Below are positions 1 through 6,940 of a DNA stretch of 13,047 nt, piece after piece; positions within the stretch are counted from its first letter, which is position 1; each line of letters starts with the position of its first letter. The position numbers and the translations under genes are program-made. A model generated the notes under the pieces. The model had not been told where the DNA came from. It saw only the letters and a program-made list of their open reading frames with translations, and searched no databases. This DNA comes from an uncultured Bacilli bacterium (lineage in GTDB: Bacteria > Bacillota_I > Bacilli_A > RFN20 > CAG-826): NCBI GenBank assembly GCA_934162685.1, contig CAKPJO010000026.1, positions 1-13,047 on the forward strand, in the 5' to 3' direction.

Positions 1-615
1 CTTAAAGTTCGTTGATACCTTATCTACCAAGGATCCATCAATTCTTAAACTTAAGCCATCCACTCCATCAATACTTAAGAAACTATATGTCAAAGCTTCC
101 ATTACACGCATTGGTGAACGTGTCATATCGTTAAATTCCGTTGATAAATCTAATGTTAAAACATTATCTTTAAGTTCAATTTCATTAAGTTTAGTATTTT
201 CTGGAATATAACCAGATATTTTGCCATTCTCATATTTTTTATTTTCTTTTAATAAAGAGAACACGTCTAATATTTGTTCATCTTTAGTAAGTTTTTCTTC
301 TACTTTCATACTTACTGGCACGACCATATTGTCATCACTTAATAAAAATACTCGATAATTACTATCGCGATTATCAATAGTAATAACATCTTTAATTCCT
401 TTATTAGCATTATTAGTTAATACACCTAATGTAATGCCACCAGCTGCGATTACAAGAGGAATAACAAATATCAAAGCTTTTTTAGGACTAAAGGAAGTAG
501 TAAAAATCATTTTAGGACGACGAACATGCTTAAATTTAAGCTCAGGGATTTTTTTACTTTGTTCTTCTTTTTTTCTTTTACTTAAACGCTTAAAAAAATC
601 ATTGAATTTACTCAT
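1..615 (-). CDS. gerM: GerMN-domain membrane-anchored protein, GerM-like (partial, 3' end outside window)
   Basis: The frame is open from an ATG at 615 to the left window edge, giving 205 codons without a stop. The first 43 or so residues are highly basic (FKRLSKRKKEE) and presumably cytoplasmic. One hydrophobic segment follows at about residues 48-66. The part after the membrane segment has the look of a GerMN domain: a central SGYIPENTKLNEIEL stretch, a strand-like VLTLDLSTEF, then a helix and an LRIDG strand near the edge. B. subtilis GerM carries two GerMN domains and acts in sporulation and germination; only the first could be visible here. AGGTG lies 7-8 nt before the ATG. The gene starts 24 nt after the racemase stop, so the two are probably co-transcribed, as racE-gerM are in Bacillus. 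The domain call rests on pattern recognition and synteny; the precise role is inferred. Confidence 0.75.
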   Translation of the reverse strand, partial: MSKFNDFFKRLSKRKKEEQSKKIPELKFKHVRRPKMIFTTSFSPKKALIFVIPLVIAAGGITLGVLTNNANKGIKDVITIDNRDSNYRVFLLSDDNMVVPVSMKVEEKLTKDEQILDVFSLLKENKKYENGKISGYIPENTKLNEIELKDNVLTLDLSTEFNDMTRSPMRVMEALTYSFLSIDGVDGLSLRIDGSLVDKVSTNFK

Positions 616-639
616 ATCAAACACCTCAATAAAAATATA

Positions 640-1293
640 TTAAGGACATAAAATTTTATTACTTTTTTTAAAATAAATATTTAAATATTTCATAGTTTTT
701 TTATTTCCTCGTACCCGAAAGTAAGTATCAGAAGATAAATCATCAATTATTTTATCTTCATTAGAAATAAAAGTCACGTTCGGATATAAATCTTTAAATA
801 TAAATTCAATTAATGGAAAATGTGTACAACCTAAAATGGCATATTTTGTTTTGATGTTTACACTACTAACTAAATTAATAATATCTTTTACCTTATTGTT
901 TTCAATTAAATATGGTAAAGAATCTAATGCCACTAAATGTTTAGTGTTTAAATTACTAATTGAAGCTGATGTACCTAAAAATGTCACATCATCATTTAAT
1001 AATTTTAAATTTTCTTTAAATATCGAATATACTTTTATTTTATATTTTGATAAATCAATATAATCTAAATATGAAGATAAAGAATTACAAGCAATAATTA
1101 AAATATCAAATTTTCCAGTTGCGTAATTTATAATGAATTTTAGATGTTCAATTATATATTCCTTACTTCTTGTACCAATTGGAAAAGCATCCTCATCCAT
1201 ATATAAATAGTAATCATTATATTTCTTTTTCTTAATAATTTTTTGTAAAAAAGGAATTAAGCCAATACCTGTATCGTATATCATTACTTTCAT
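640..1293 (-). CDS. murI: Glutamate racemase, short and divergent form
   Basis: This 217-residue protein should interconvert L- and D-glutamate to supply D-Glu for peptidoglycan. Family landmarks appear in order: DTG at 7-9 (usually DSG), FPIGTRS at 37-43 (usually CPYGxRS), IACNS at 67-71 with catalytic Cys69, GTSAS at 107-111, a Glu at 131, and LGCTHFP at 154-160 with catalytic Cys156 and His158. Both cysteines and the nearby Asp7 and His158 are retained. The protein is about 50 residues shorter than the usual 265-270, with 87 residues between the two cysteines against about 111 in B. subtilis RacE, so the second lobe is trimmed. GGTGA precedes the ATG by 5 nt. It lies just beyond the gerE terminator and before the gerM-like gene, matching the Bacillus gerE-racE-gerM order. 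I see no convincing promoter in the roughly 40-nt gap upstream. A non-catalytic Asp/Glu racemase-superfamily protein is a less likely alternative. Confidence 0.82.
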   Translation of the reverse strand: MKVMIYDTGIGLIPFLQKIIKKKKYNDYYLYMDEDAFPIGTRSKEYIIEHLKFIINYATGKFDILIIACNSLSSYLDYIDLSKYKIKVYSIFKENLKLLNDDVTFLGTSASISNLNTKHLVALDSLPYLIENNKVKDIINLVSSVNIKTKYAILGCTHFPLIEFIFKDLYPNVTFISNEDKIIDDLSSDTYFRVRGNKKTMKYLNIYFKKSNKILCP

Positions 1294-1336
1294 AAAATCA
1301 CCATTAATATATATGTAAGAATTATATAATTAATAC

Positions 1337-1364
1337 AAAAATAGCCTTCAATAAACGAAGGCTA
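1337..1364 (-). terminator. Intrinsic terminator after gerE
   Basis: On the minus strand, TAGCCTTC (1364-1357) can pair perfectly with GAAGGCTA (1349-1342) across a 7-nt loop, and a run of five T follows (1341-1337). The first three bases of the stem are the gerE stop codon, so the hairpin starts inside the gene end. It should end transcripts coming from gerE and any read-through from uvrC, which would leave the racemase gene to its own promoter. Confidence 0.9.
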
Positions 1365-1565
1365 CAAAGAAATTTCATTCATCCTTATTAATTCCACTAC
1401 TGCATGAGCACGTCCCTTTACACCTAATTTTTGCATAACATTAGATATGTGGTTGCGAACAGTCTTTTCCGATATAAAAAGTTCTTCAGCAATATCCCGT
1501 GTCGAGTAGTTTTGAACTAATAAAGTAAAGACTTCTCTTTCACGTTTAGTAAGTAGTGATGGCAT
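1362..1565 (-). CDS. gerE: GerE, late mother-cell sporulation transcription regulator
   Basis: This 67-residue protein consists almost entirely of a LuxR/GerE-type helix-turn-helix with no receiver domain, as in Bacillus GerE (74 residues). The stretches LTKREREVF at 5-13, LFISEKTVRNHISN at 29-42 and MQKLGVKGRA at 44-53 are almost the same as those I recall for B. subtilis GerE, so this is a specific call rather than just a LuxR-family one. GerE activates and represses spore-coat genes late in the mother cell. TAAGGAGT lies 5 nt before the ATG and supports this start. Upstream is a sigma-K-like promoter and downstream a terminator that includes the stop codon, so it looks able to be transcribed alone. 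Its position between uvrC and the racemase matches the Bacillus arrangement. Its presence implies that the organism sporulates or recently did. Confidence 0.95.
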   Translation of the reverse strand: MPSLLTKREREVFTLLVQNYSTRDIAEELFISEKTVRNHISNVMQKLGVKGRAHAVVELIRMNEISL

Positions 1566-1586
1566 AAAATACTCCTTATGTCACTT

Positions 1587-1614
1587 TATAATATGCAGTT
1601 AATAGATTTTTGTT
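1587..1614 (-). promoter_or_regulatory. Sigma-K-like promoter of gerE
   Basis: Reading the minus strand, AACA at 1614-1611 is followed by CATATTATA at 1595-1587. The sigma-K pattern known from Bacillus is mACm, about 16 bp, then CATAnnnTA; here both boxes fit, with 16 nt between the AC and the CATA. The -35 part lies a few bases after the uvrC stop codon and the -10 part lies 21 nt before the gerE ATG. B. subtilis gerE is itself a sigma-K gene, so motif and gene agree. In AT-rich sequence the short -35 box alone would mean little. Confidence 0.6.
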
Positions 1615-1619
1615 ATTAC

Positions 1620-3377
1620 TTAATCGTTTTTATGAATAGTCTCATAAACTTTTTTAGCAATTGCATTAGGAACAATTTGTGATAATTCTTCAATTGTTGC
1701 TTGCATTAAATCACTTGTCGAAGGATAAGCTTTCATTAATGCTTCTTTTCTTTTCATTCCTAACCCTTCAATATCATCTAAAATTGAAGTTTTATAATTT
1801 TTAAGATGTTTAGAGCGATGGAACGTAATTGCGTAGCGGTGTACTTCATCTTGCATGCGCATTAAGAGATAAAATAACGGAGAATTATTAGCAATCTTAT
1901 ATTTTTCACCACTCGCGTTCATTAATCCTTCGGTTTGGTGACGATCATTTTTATATAGGCCTAATAAATTAATATTTACCTCCGCCATTTTAAGAGCGTC
2001 TTTAGCTGCATGAATTTGTCCTAAGCCACCATCAACAATAATTAAATCAGGAAATGTTTTATTTTCCTCTTTTAAGCGACGATAACGACGATATATAACT
2101 TCCCGCATACTAGCATAATCATCGCGAGCTTCTTCATGAGTAATATTAAATTTACGATAAAGTTTTTTGGCTTTTTCTCCGTTAATAAACGCCACCATTG
2201 CCCCAATAGGTTCGCTACCTTGTAAATGAGAATTATCAAATAATTCAATATAATATGGGGTTGGAATATTCGCAATTTTGCCTAGTTCTTCTAATAAAGC
2301 ATTTTTATCATCTTCTAGTCTTGCTGTTAAGAAATGTTCATCCAAACCATTTTTTGCATTTACTTGTGCATCAGAAACTAAACTATAATAAATCCCAGTT
2401 GTTGGAACAGAAACTTCAACATTTAAAGATTCAGCAATAATAGTTTTCAATTCTTTAATCGAGAAAATAATACGACTTGGCACTTCATGCTTATCATAAA
2501 ATTGAATAATAAGGTTAGCAATTTGATCATTTAAATCATTAAATGCTTCAACAACATATAATTCTTTACCAAGCAAATTTCCAGATCGATACATCATAAA
2601 AATAATCGCTAAATAACCTTCTCTTAAAGAATAAGCAATGACATCAATTGGTTTATTATTTTTAATTTGTACAGTTTGCTTTTGGAAAACATGATCCATA
2701 GCAATAATAAGTTGTTTTAGCTCATTAGCGTGTTCAAATTCTAAATTATCACTAGCTTTACGCATTTGTTCCACTAATTCTTTACGCTTAGTTTTATCTT
2801 TTCCAAGTAAAAAATTAGTAACATCTTTGTTAAGTTTTTTATACTCATCATCAATTTTATTAATGCATGGTCCTAAACATTGATGTAAATGGTAATATAA
2901 GCAAGCATTACTTGGTATTGTTTTACATTTACGAATTGGGAATATTTTATTAACCAAATCTACCATATCATAAGCTGCACTTGAGTTAGGAAATGGGCCA
3001 AAATACGTATAATTTTTATCTTTACGGTTACGGGCAATTTTAATTAATGGATCATTACCTTTTTTTAAAGCAATATAAGGGTAAGTTTTACCATCTTTAA
3101 GTAAAACATTATAACGCGGATAATATTTTTGAATTAAATTACATTCAAGTATTAAAGATTCTTTTTCATTATTAGTAATAATGGTTTCAAAATATTCGAC
3201 TTCGCTAACCATTTTAAATACTTTTCCGGATTGTGAACGTAAAAAGTATTGTGATACACGCTTAAATAAGTCTTTCGCTTTACCAACATATATTACTTTT
3301 CCGTCTTTGTTATGCATTAAATAACAACCTGGACGATGCGGTAACAAGTCTATTTCACGTTTTATTCTTTCGTTCAT
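1620..3377 (-). CDS. uvrC: UvrC, excinuclease ABC subunit C
   Basis: UvrC makes both the 3' and 5' incisions beside bulky DNA lesions after UvrA/UvrB loading. This copy is full length at 585 residues (about 600 is usual). The GIY-YIG nuclease domain runs from about 14 to 93, with GCYLM at 17-21, IYVGKAKDLFKR at 29-40 and the catalytic Glu region ESLILECNLI at 73-82. Four cysteines at 151, 159, 167 and 171 match the spacing of the iron-sulphur cluster site. The UVR motif for UvrB binding is near 205-230. The RNase H-like 5' nuclease domain shows FDNSH at 380-384, IIVDGG at 446-451 and HRYAITFHR at 513-521. A helix-hairpin-helix tail starts at about 531. The start codon overlaps the mutS2 stop (ATGA), with GGTGA 7 nt upstream inside mutS2, so translation is probably coupled. 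All key residues I looked for are present. Confidence 0.97.
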   Translation of the reverse strand: MNERIKREIDLLPHRPGCYLMHNKDGKVIYVGKAKDLFKRVSQYFLRSQSGKVFKMVSEVEYFETIITNNEKESLILECNLIQKYYPRYNVLLKDGKTYPYIALKKGNDPLIKIARNRKDKNYTYFGPFPNSSAAYDMVDLVNKIFPIRKCKTIPSNACLYYHLHQCLGPCINKIDDEYKKLNKDVTNFLLGKDKTKRKELVEQMRKASDNLEFEHANELKQLIIAMDHVFQKQTVQIKNNKPIDVIAYSLREGYLAIIFMMYRSGNLLGKELYVVEAFNDLNDQIANLIIQFYDKHEVPSRIIFSIKELKTIIAESLNVEVSVPTTGIYYSLVSDAQVNAKNGLDEHFLTARLEDDKNALLEELGKIANIPTPYYIELFDNSHLQGSEPIGAMVAFINGEKAKKLYRKFNITHEEARDDYASMREVIYRRYRRLKEENKTFPDLIIVDGGLGQIHAAKDALKMAEVNINLLGLYKNDRHQTEGLMNASGEKYKIANNSPLFYLLMRMQDEVHRYAITFHRSKHLKNYKTSILDDIEGLGMKRKEALMKAYPSTSDLMQATIEELSQIVPNAIAKKVYETIHKND

Positions 3378-5683
3378 TTAAGTGTCACCACCGTTGCACC
3401 AACGCCGCCTTCACCCATGCCGCCTAAGCGATAACTTTTAATAAATTTTTGTTTGTTCAAATACTCATGCACTGCTTTTCTTAAAGCACCAGTACCTGAA
3501 CCATGAATAATACGAACTTCACTATATCCTTTAATAACTACATCATCTAAATAGCGTTCTAGTTCATTTAGTGCCTCATCTACATGTTTGCCAATTAAAT
3601 TTAATTCTAAAGGTACCGCGCGACTAATGATGTTACGGTCAATATTACTAACTTCACGTACTTTTTTATTTATTGGTTTAATAGTTTTAGATAAGTCTTC
3701 TTTACCAACAACAATATTACCTAAATTAGTTTGAATAGTGTATTTATTATTTACAATACGAATAATGGTTCCACTTAAATTCATATCATCAATATTAACA
3801 TATTCATTTAAACTAAAGTTATCATTTACTTTCTTAACTTTATTCTCTTGAACGTCTAAGTCCTCTAAACGCTTTTTAGCAGATATTACTTCATGAAGTT
3901 TCAAATCTTTTTTATTTAATTCATGCATAATTTCATCAATTTGTTTTTGAGTATCTTCAAGTAACTCTTCTTTTTCATCTTCTACTTCTTTAAGAAGATT
4001 GGCTTTTCTTTTTAATAATTCATTGTTTTGTTTTTCTAATTCAGCATTTCTTTTTTCAATTTGCTCTTTTTGTTTTTTAATAGAAGCATTAATTCTTTCA
4101 TTTTCATGAACTAAAGCATCTAATTTTGTTAAAGATGAAGTAAAGTCACTAGCGTTATCTTCTTTAAGATATTTTTTAGCTTTATCAATAATTGATTGAT
4201 CTAATCCTAAACGAAGCGCAACTTCCATACCATACGATTTACCCGGTATTCCTAAACACATTTTATAAGTAGGCATAAAATTAATTTCATCAAAAATCAT
4301 TGAAGCATTCATGACATATGATTTATCTAAAGCATATGTTTTAACACCCATAAAGTGTGAGGAAATAAAGCCAAAAGCATGTTTGAAATGTAAATAGTCT
4401 AGTATTGCTTTGGCTAATGATTCTCCTTCACTAGGATCAGTACCTGTACCTAATTCATCAATAATTACTAAATCTTTGGCTCCTAATTTCTTGCTCATAT
4501 CAATGATATTTTCCATATGGGCAGAGAATGTTGATAAAGAGTCATTTAATGATTGTTGATCACCAATATCGACATAAATTCTTTTAAACATTGGAATGCT
4601 CGCACCTTCACTTGCTAAAATTGGTAATCCGGATTGATGCATTGTTACAAGTAATCCAATAGTTTTTAATGCAACAGACTTACCACCAGCATTAGGGCCA
4701 GAAATAATTAGTAAGTGTTGATTGTCATCTAAATAAAAATCATTAGGAACGATTTTATCTTTGCTAATTAATGGATGACGAGCATTATTTAATTTTAAAA
4801 CACGTTCATTAGAGATATTAGCAATAACTCCATCATTATCTAAAGCATATTTCGCTTTAGCATTTAAAGTATCTAAATATCCTAAAATATTATTATTTCT
4901 AATAACATCTTCTTTTTTATTTAAAACTTCAACAGTAAGTTTACGGAGAATACGCGCAATTTCATCTTGTTCTTCAATACGTAAGGAAGCAATTTTATTA
5001 TTTAATTCAACAATGTTACTTGGTTCAATAAAAACCGTATTTCCTGAATCTGAAGTATCATGAATTATACCTTCTACTTTAAATTTATACATTGTTTTTA
5101 CTGGTAAAACATAATGGCCATTACGCAAAGTGACAGTATTATCAGTCAAATAACTACCATAATTTTTAGCTAAATTATGAATTTTACTCGATAAATCGCT
5201 TTCCAAACTAGCAATATTTCTTCTAATTCTTTTTAAATCCATTGAGGCATCATCATAAATAGTTAAACTTGGCGAAACAACACTATGAATTAAATCTTCT
5301 AAGTTAGATAAATCAATAAAATTAGAAATTATATTGCTTAATTTATTAAACTCTTCTTTATATTTTTCAAATACACTTTTAATTCTTTTTATTGTGGAAA
5401 TATCCGATGCAACTTTTTCTAAGTCATATACACTTAATATTCCTGTTTTTTCACCATGTTCAATGATTTCAATCAATAAGGAAGAATTACTAATTGGTAA
5501 TTCGTTATATCTGCTAATAAAAGAATGCATTTCTTTTAATGTATCAAGTTCATTTATTAATTGATTTTGATCTAATATTAATTCTAAATTATTAATTTTT
5601 TCTTTACCGACTTCAGTTTTTGTATAACTTGCAATAATATCGGTTACTTTTTTAAATTCCAATGATTCATAAATACTTTTCAT
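3374..5683 (-). CDS. mutS2: MutS2, ATPase with C-terminal Smr domain
   Basis: MutS2 is a MutS paralogue without the mismatch-recognition domain. It has been linked to recombination control and, in B. subtilis, to sensing and splitting collided ribosomes. The 769 residues include a core/clamp region (about 1-310), Walker A GPNAGGKS at 329-336, a Q-loop/signature region near DQQSLNDSLSTFSAHM at 375-390, and Walker B LVIIDELGTGTDP at 405-417. A long charged coiled-coil rich in K, E and Q follows at about 500-615, then a KOW-like linker and an Smr domain from about 690 to 769 with HGSGTGALRK near 727. The Smr start reads LNLIG where most members read LDLRG. GGTGA lies 9 nt before the ATG. The stop overlaps the uvrC start. 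A perfect TATAAT and an inverted repeat lie about 30-50 nt upstream. Confidence 0.96.
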   Translation of the reverse strand: MKSIYESLEFKKVTDIIASYTKTEVGKEKINNLELILDQNQLINELDTLKEMHSFISRYNELPISNSSLLIEIIEHGEKTGILSVYDLEKVASDISTIKRIKSVFEKYKEEFNKLSNIISNFIDLSNLEDLIHSVVSPSLTIYDDASMDLKRIRRNIASLESDLSSKIHNLAKNYGSYLTDNTVTLRNGHYVLPVKTMYKFKVEGIIHDTSDSGNTVFIEPSNIVELNNKIASLRIEEQDEIARILRKLTVEVLNKKEDVIRNNNILGYLDTLNAKAKYALDNDGVIANISNERVLKLNNARHPLISKDKIVPNDFYLDDNQHLLIISGPNAGGKSVALKTIGLLVTMHQSGLPILASEGASIPMFKRIYVDIGDQQSLNDSLSTFSAHMENIIDMSKKLGAKDLVIIDELGTGTDPSEGESLAKAILDYLHFKHAFGFISSHFMGVKTYALDKSYVMNASMIFDEINFMPTYKMCLGIPGKSYGMEVALRLGLDQSIIDKAKKYLKEDNASDFTSSLTKLDALVHENERINASIKKQKEQIEKRNAELEKQNNELLKRKANLLKEVEDEKEELLEDTQKQIDEIMHELNKKDLKLHEVISAKKRLEDLDVQENKVKKVNDNFSLNEYVNIDDMNLSGTIIRIVNNKYTIQTNLGNIVVGKEDLSKTIKPINKKVREVSNIDRNIISRAVPLELNLIGKHVDEALNELERYLDDVVIKGYSEVRIIHGSGTGALRKAVHEYLNKQKFIKSYRLGGMGEGGVGATVVTLK

Positions 5684-5714
5684 AATAAATATTCACCTAC
5701 GCTTAATATGCACT

Positions 5715-5735
5715 ATGATTATAGAATATAATCAT
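5715..5735. repeat. Perfect 9-bp inverted repeat over a TATAAT box upstream of mutS2
   Basis: ATGATTATA (5715-5723) and TATAATCAT (5727-5735) are exact reverse complements separated by 3 nt. On the minus strand the distal arm contains a perfect TATAAT about 34 nt before the mutS2 ATG, which could be its -10 box. The best -35 at 17-nt spacing (TTTAAT) is weak. A palindrome on a promoter core is typical of an operator, but such repeats also arise easily in AT-rich spacers. No T-run follows on the minus strand, so it is not an obvious terminator. Confidence 0.5.
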
Positions 5736-5750
5736 TAAAAATTAAATAAC

Positions 5751-5781
5751 AAAAAAATGATTGCTTGGGGGAAGCAACCAT
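5751..5781 (-). terminator. Strong intrinsic terminator between rbsK and mutS2
   Basis: On the minus strand ATGGTTGCTT (5781-5772) pairs with AAGCAATCAT (5766-5757) over ten base pairs, one of them G-T, around a CCCCC loop (5771-5767). A run of T follows at once (5757-5751). It could end rbsK transcripts that read on from 5902, and also any RNA started at the promoter-like element at 5821-5848. If transcripts pass it, it could act as an attenuator before mutS2. Confidence 0.88.
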
Positions 5782-5814
5782 TTCCGGTTATTACATGAAT
5801 AACTGTGTGACTAC
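5751..5814 (-). ncRNA. Candidate small RNA or mutS2 leader, about 60 nt
   Basis: A promoter-like element ends at about 5821 and a strong terminator ends at 5751, which would give an RNA of about 60 nt with no credible reading frame. It contains a first hairpin with stem GTTATT/AATAAC (5803-5798 with 5792-5787, 5-nt loop) and then the terminator hairpin with a UUCCCCC loop region. C-rich loops of this sort occur in Firmicute small RNAs that pair with Shine-Dalgarno sites. This is a structural guess; I recognise no known RNA family. Confidence 0.3.
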
Positions 5815-5820
5815 ATTAAT

Positions 5821-5848
5821 ATAATAACATAATATTAAAGCAAATCAA
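5821..5848 (-). promoter_or_regulatory. Sigma-A-like promoter upstream of the terminator hairpin
   Basis: Minus-strand TTGATT (5848-5843) lies 16 nt before TATTAT (5826-5821); ATTATA at 17 nt spacing is a second option for the -10 box. It lies about 55 nt after the rbsK stop and would fire toward the terminator and mutS2. Both boxes are imperfect, and AT-rich background makes chance matches common. Confidence 0.4.
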
Positions 5849-5901
5849 GTTTTTTTAATCATTTCAAAGCCAAAAATTAACTAGTTAACAGATGGCTTAT
5901 T

Positions 5902-6819
5902 TTAATCTTTTTTCTTATTTAAATATTCTTTAACTTCTTTAGCGGTTGGTATTGCTTGTTGAGCACCTTTATTTAAGCATGTAATTGCGCTACAAATAGA
6001 AGCATAATTTAAAGCTTTTTTCAAAGGAACATCTTTGAGAAGTTGAGATGCAAATGCACCAACGAAGGTATCGCCAGCTGCAGTTGTATCGATTGCTTCA
6101 ATTTTATGAGCTTTAACACGATAATATTCCGTACCTCTAAAGCACATGGAACCACGTTTACCTAAAGTAATGATTAAAGAGTTTAAACCATGCTTTTTCA
6201 AATATAAGTAAGCATTAATGGCGCTTTCTTCATTTTTAGGTTTTATGCCAGTAAGTATTTCACATTCATTTTCATTAACTATTAAATAATCGACATTACG
6301 ATAAATAGTTTTTTTCAAATTTATCGCCGGAGCAGGATTAAAAATAGTAATTAACCCTTTTTCTTTAGCAAGTTCAAGACCTTTAGTAACAGCATCAAGA
6401 TTGTTTTCTAGTTGAGTAATAAAAATATCATCAACATTTGCTTTACTTAGAGCATCTTCTATTTGTTCTCCACTAACTTTTTGATTAGCACCACCATCAA
6501 GAATAATGCGGTTATCATTATTAGCAATAAGAATCATTGCTATTCCGCTTGTAACATCTAATTTATTAACATACGTAGTATCGACATTATATTTATGTAA
6601 TGTTGAAAGAAGGCTATTACCAAACATATCTTTGCCAATATTTCCAATTAAATATGTTGGAACATCTTGTTTACTACACGCCACTGCCTGATTAGCGCCT
6701 TTGCCACCTGGATTCATAAAGAAATCTTTACCTGATAAAGTTTCACCACTTTTTGGCATATATGGTGCAGATATAACTAAATCCATATTAATACTGCCTA
6801 AAACATATATTTTTCTCAT
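5902..6819 (-). CDS. rbsK: Ribokinase (PfkB family)
   Basis: Ribokinase phosphorylates D-ribose to ribose 5-phosphate in the cytoplasm. The 305-residue protein has the usual length and motifs: GSINMDL at 8-14 and GGKGANQAVA at 38-47 for the sugar, a Glu at 138, NPAP at 161-164, VNENE at 181-185, and DTTAAGDTFVGAF at 244-256 with catalytic base Asp250. DTTAAGD and GGKGANQ favour ribokinase over other PfkB sugar kinases, although a relative acting on another pentose cannot be excluded. The ATG at 6819 is preferred to a TTG two codons upstream because AGAGGAG lies 8 nt before the ATG but only 2 nt before the TTG. It follows the permease gene after 121 nt. That gap holds a TATAAT (6878-6873, minus strand) without a good -35 and no clear terminator, so rbsK may have its own weak promoter or be read from the operon. 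It supplies the last step if the transporter brings in ribose or a riboside. Confidence 0.93.
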   Translation of the reverse strand: MRKIYVLGSINMDLVISAPYMPKSGETLSGKDFFMNPGGKGANQAVACSKQDVPTYLIGNIGKDMFGNSLLSTLHKYNVDTTYVNKLDVTSGIAMILIANNDNRIILDGGANQKVSGEQIEDALSKANVDDIFITQLENNLDAVTKGLELAKEKGLITIFNPAPAINLKKTIYRNVDYLIVNENECEILTGIKPKNEESAINAYLYLKKHGLNSLIITLGKRGSMCFRGTEYYRVKAHKIEAIDTTAAGDTFVGAFASQLLKDVPLKKALNYASICSAITCLNKGAQQAIPTAKEVKEYLNKKKD

Positions 6820-6940
6820 AAACAAAGCTCCTCTTCCTAACTAATATTAACAATTATCATCCATACAGTTAGATTATACTAAACAAATAATAACACATAG
6901 AAATACAAAATAGAATACTTGACATTATAACTTTTGATGC

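Noticed and set aside
434..1063. Two plus-strand open frames (434-643 and 836-1063)
   Set aside because: They lie opposite the gerM-like and racemase genes, have no ribosome site and no recognisable motifs; shadows of the coding strand.
1294..1336. A sigma-E or sigma-K box (CATATATAT) before the racemase
   Set aside because: It fails the CATAnnnTA pattern at the last two positions and has no matching upstream box.
2072..2440. Short frames inside uvrC on both strands
   Set aside because: The uvrC frame is fully supported by motifs over this stretch; the others have low-complexity composition and no ribosome sites.
5334..5564. Plus-strand frame opposite the 5' part of mutS2
   Set aside because: Antisense shadow; no ribosome site or family features.
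5720..5781. A 20-codon minus-strand frame starting ATG GTT in the terminator hairpin
   Set aside because: It starts inside the hairpin stem, runs through the T-run and has no properly spaced ribosome site; chance frame.
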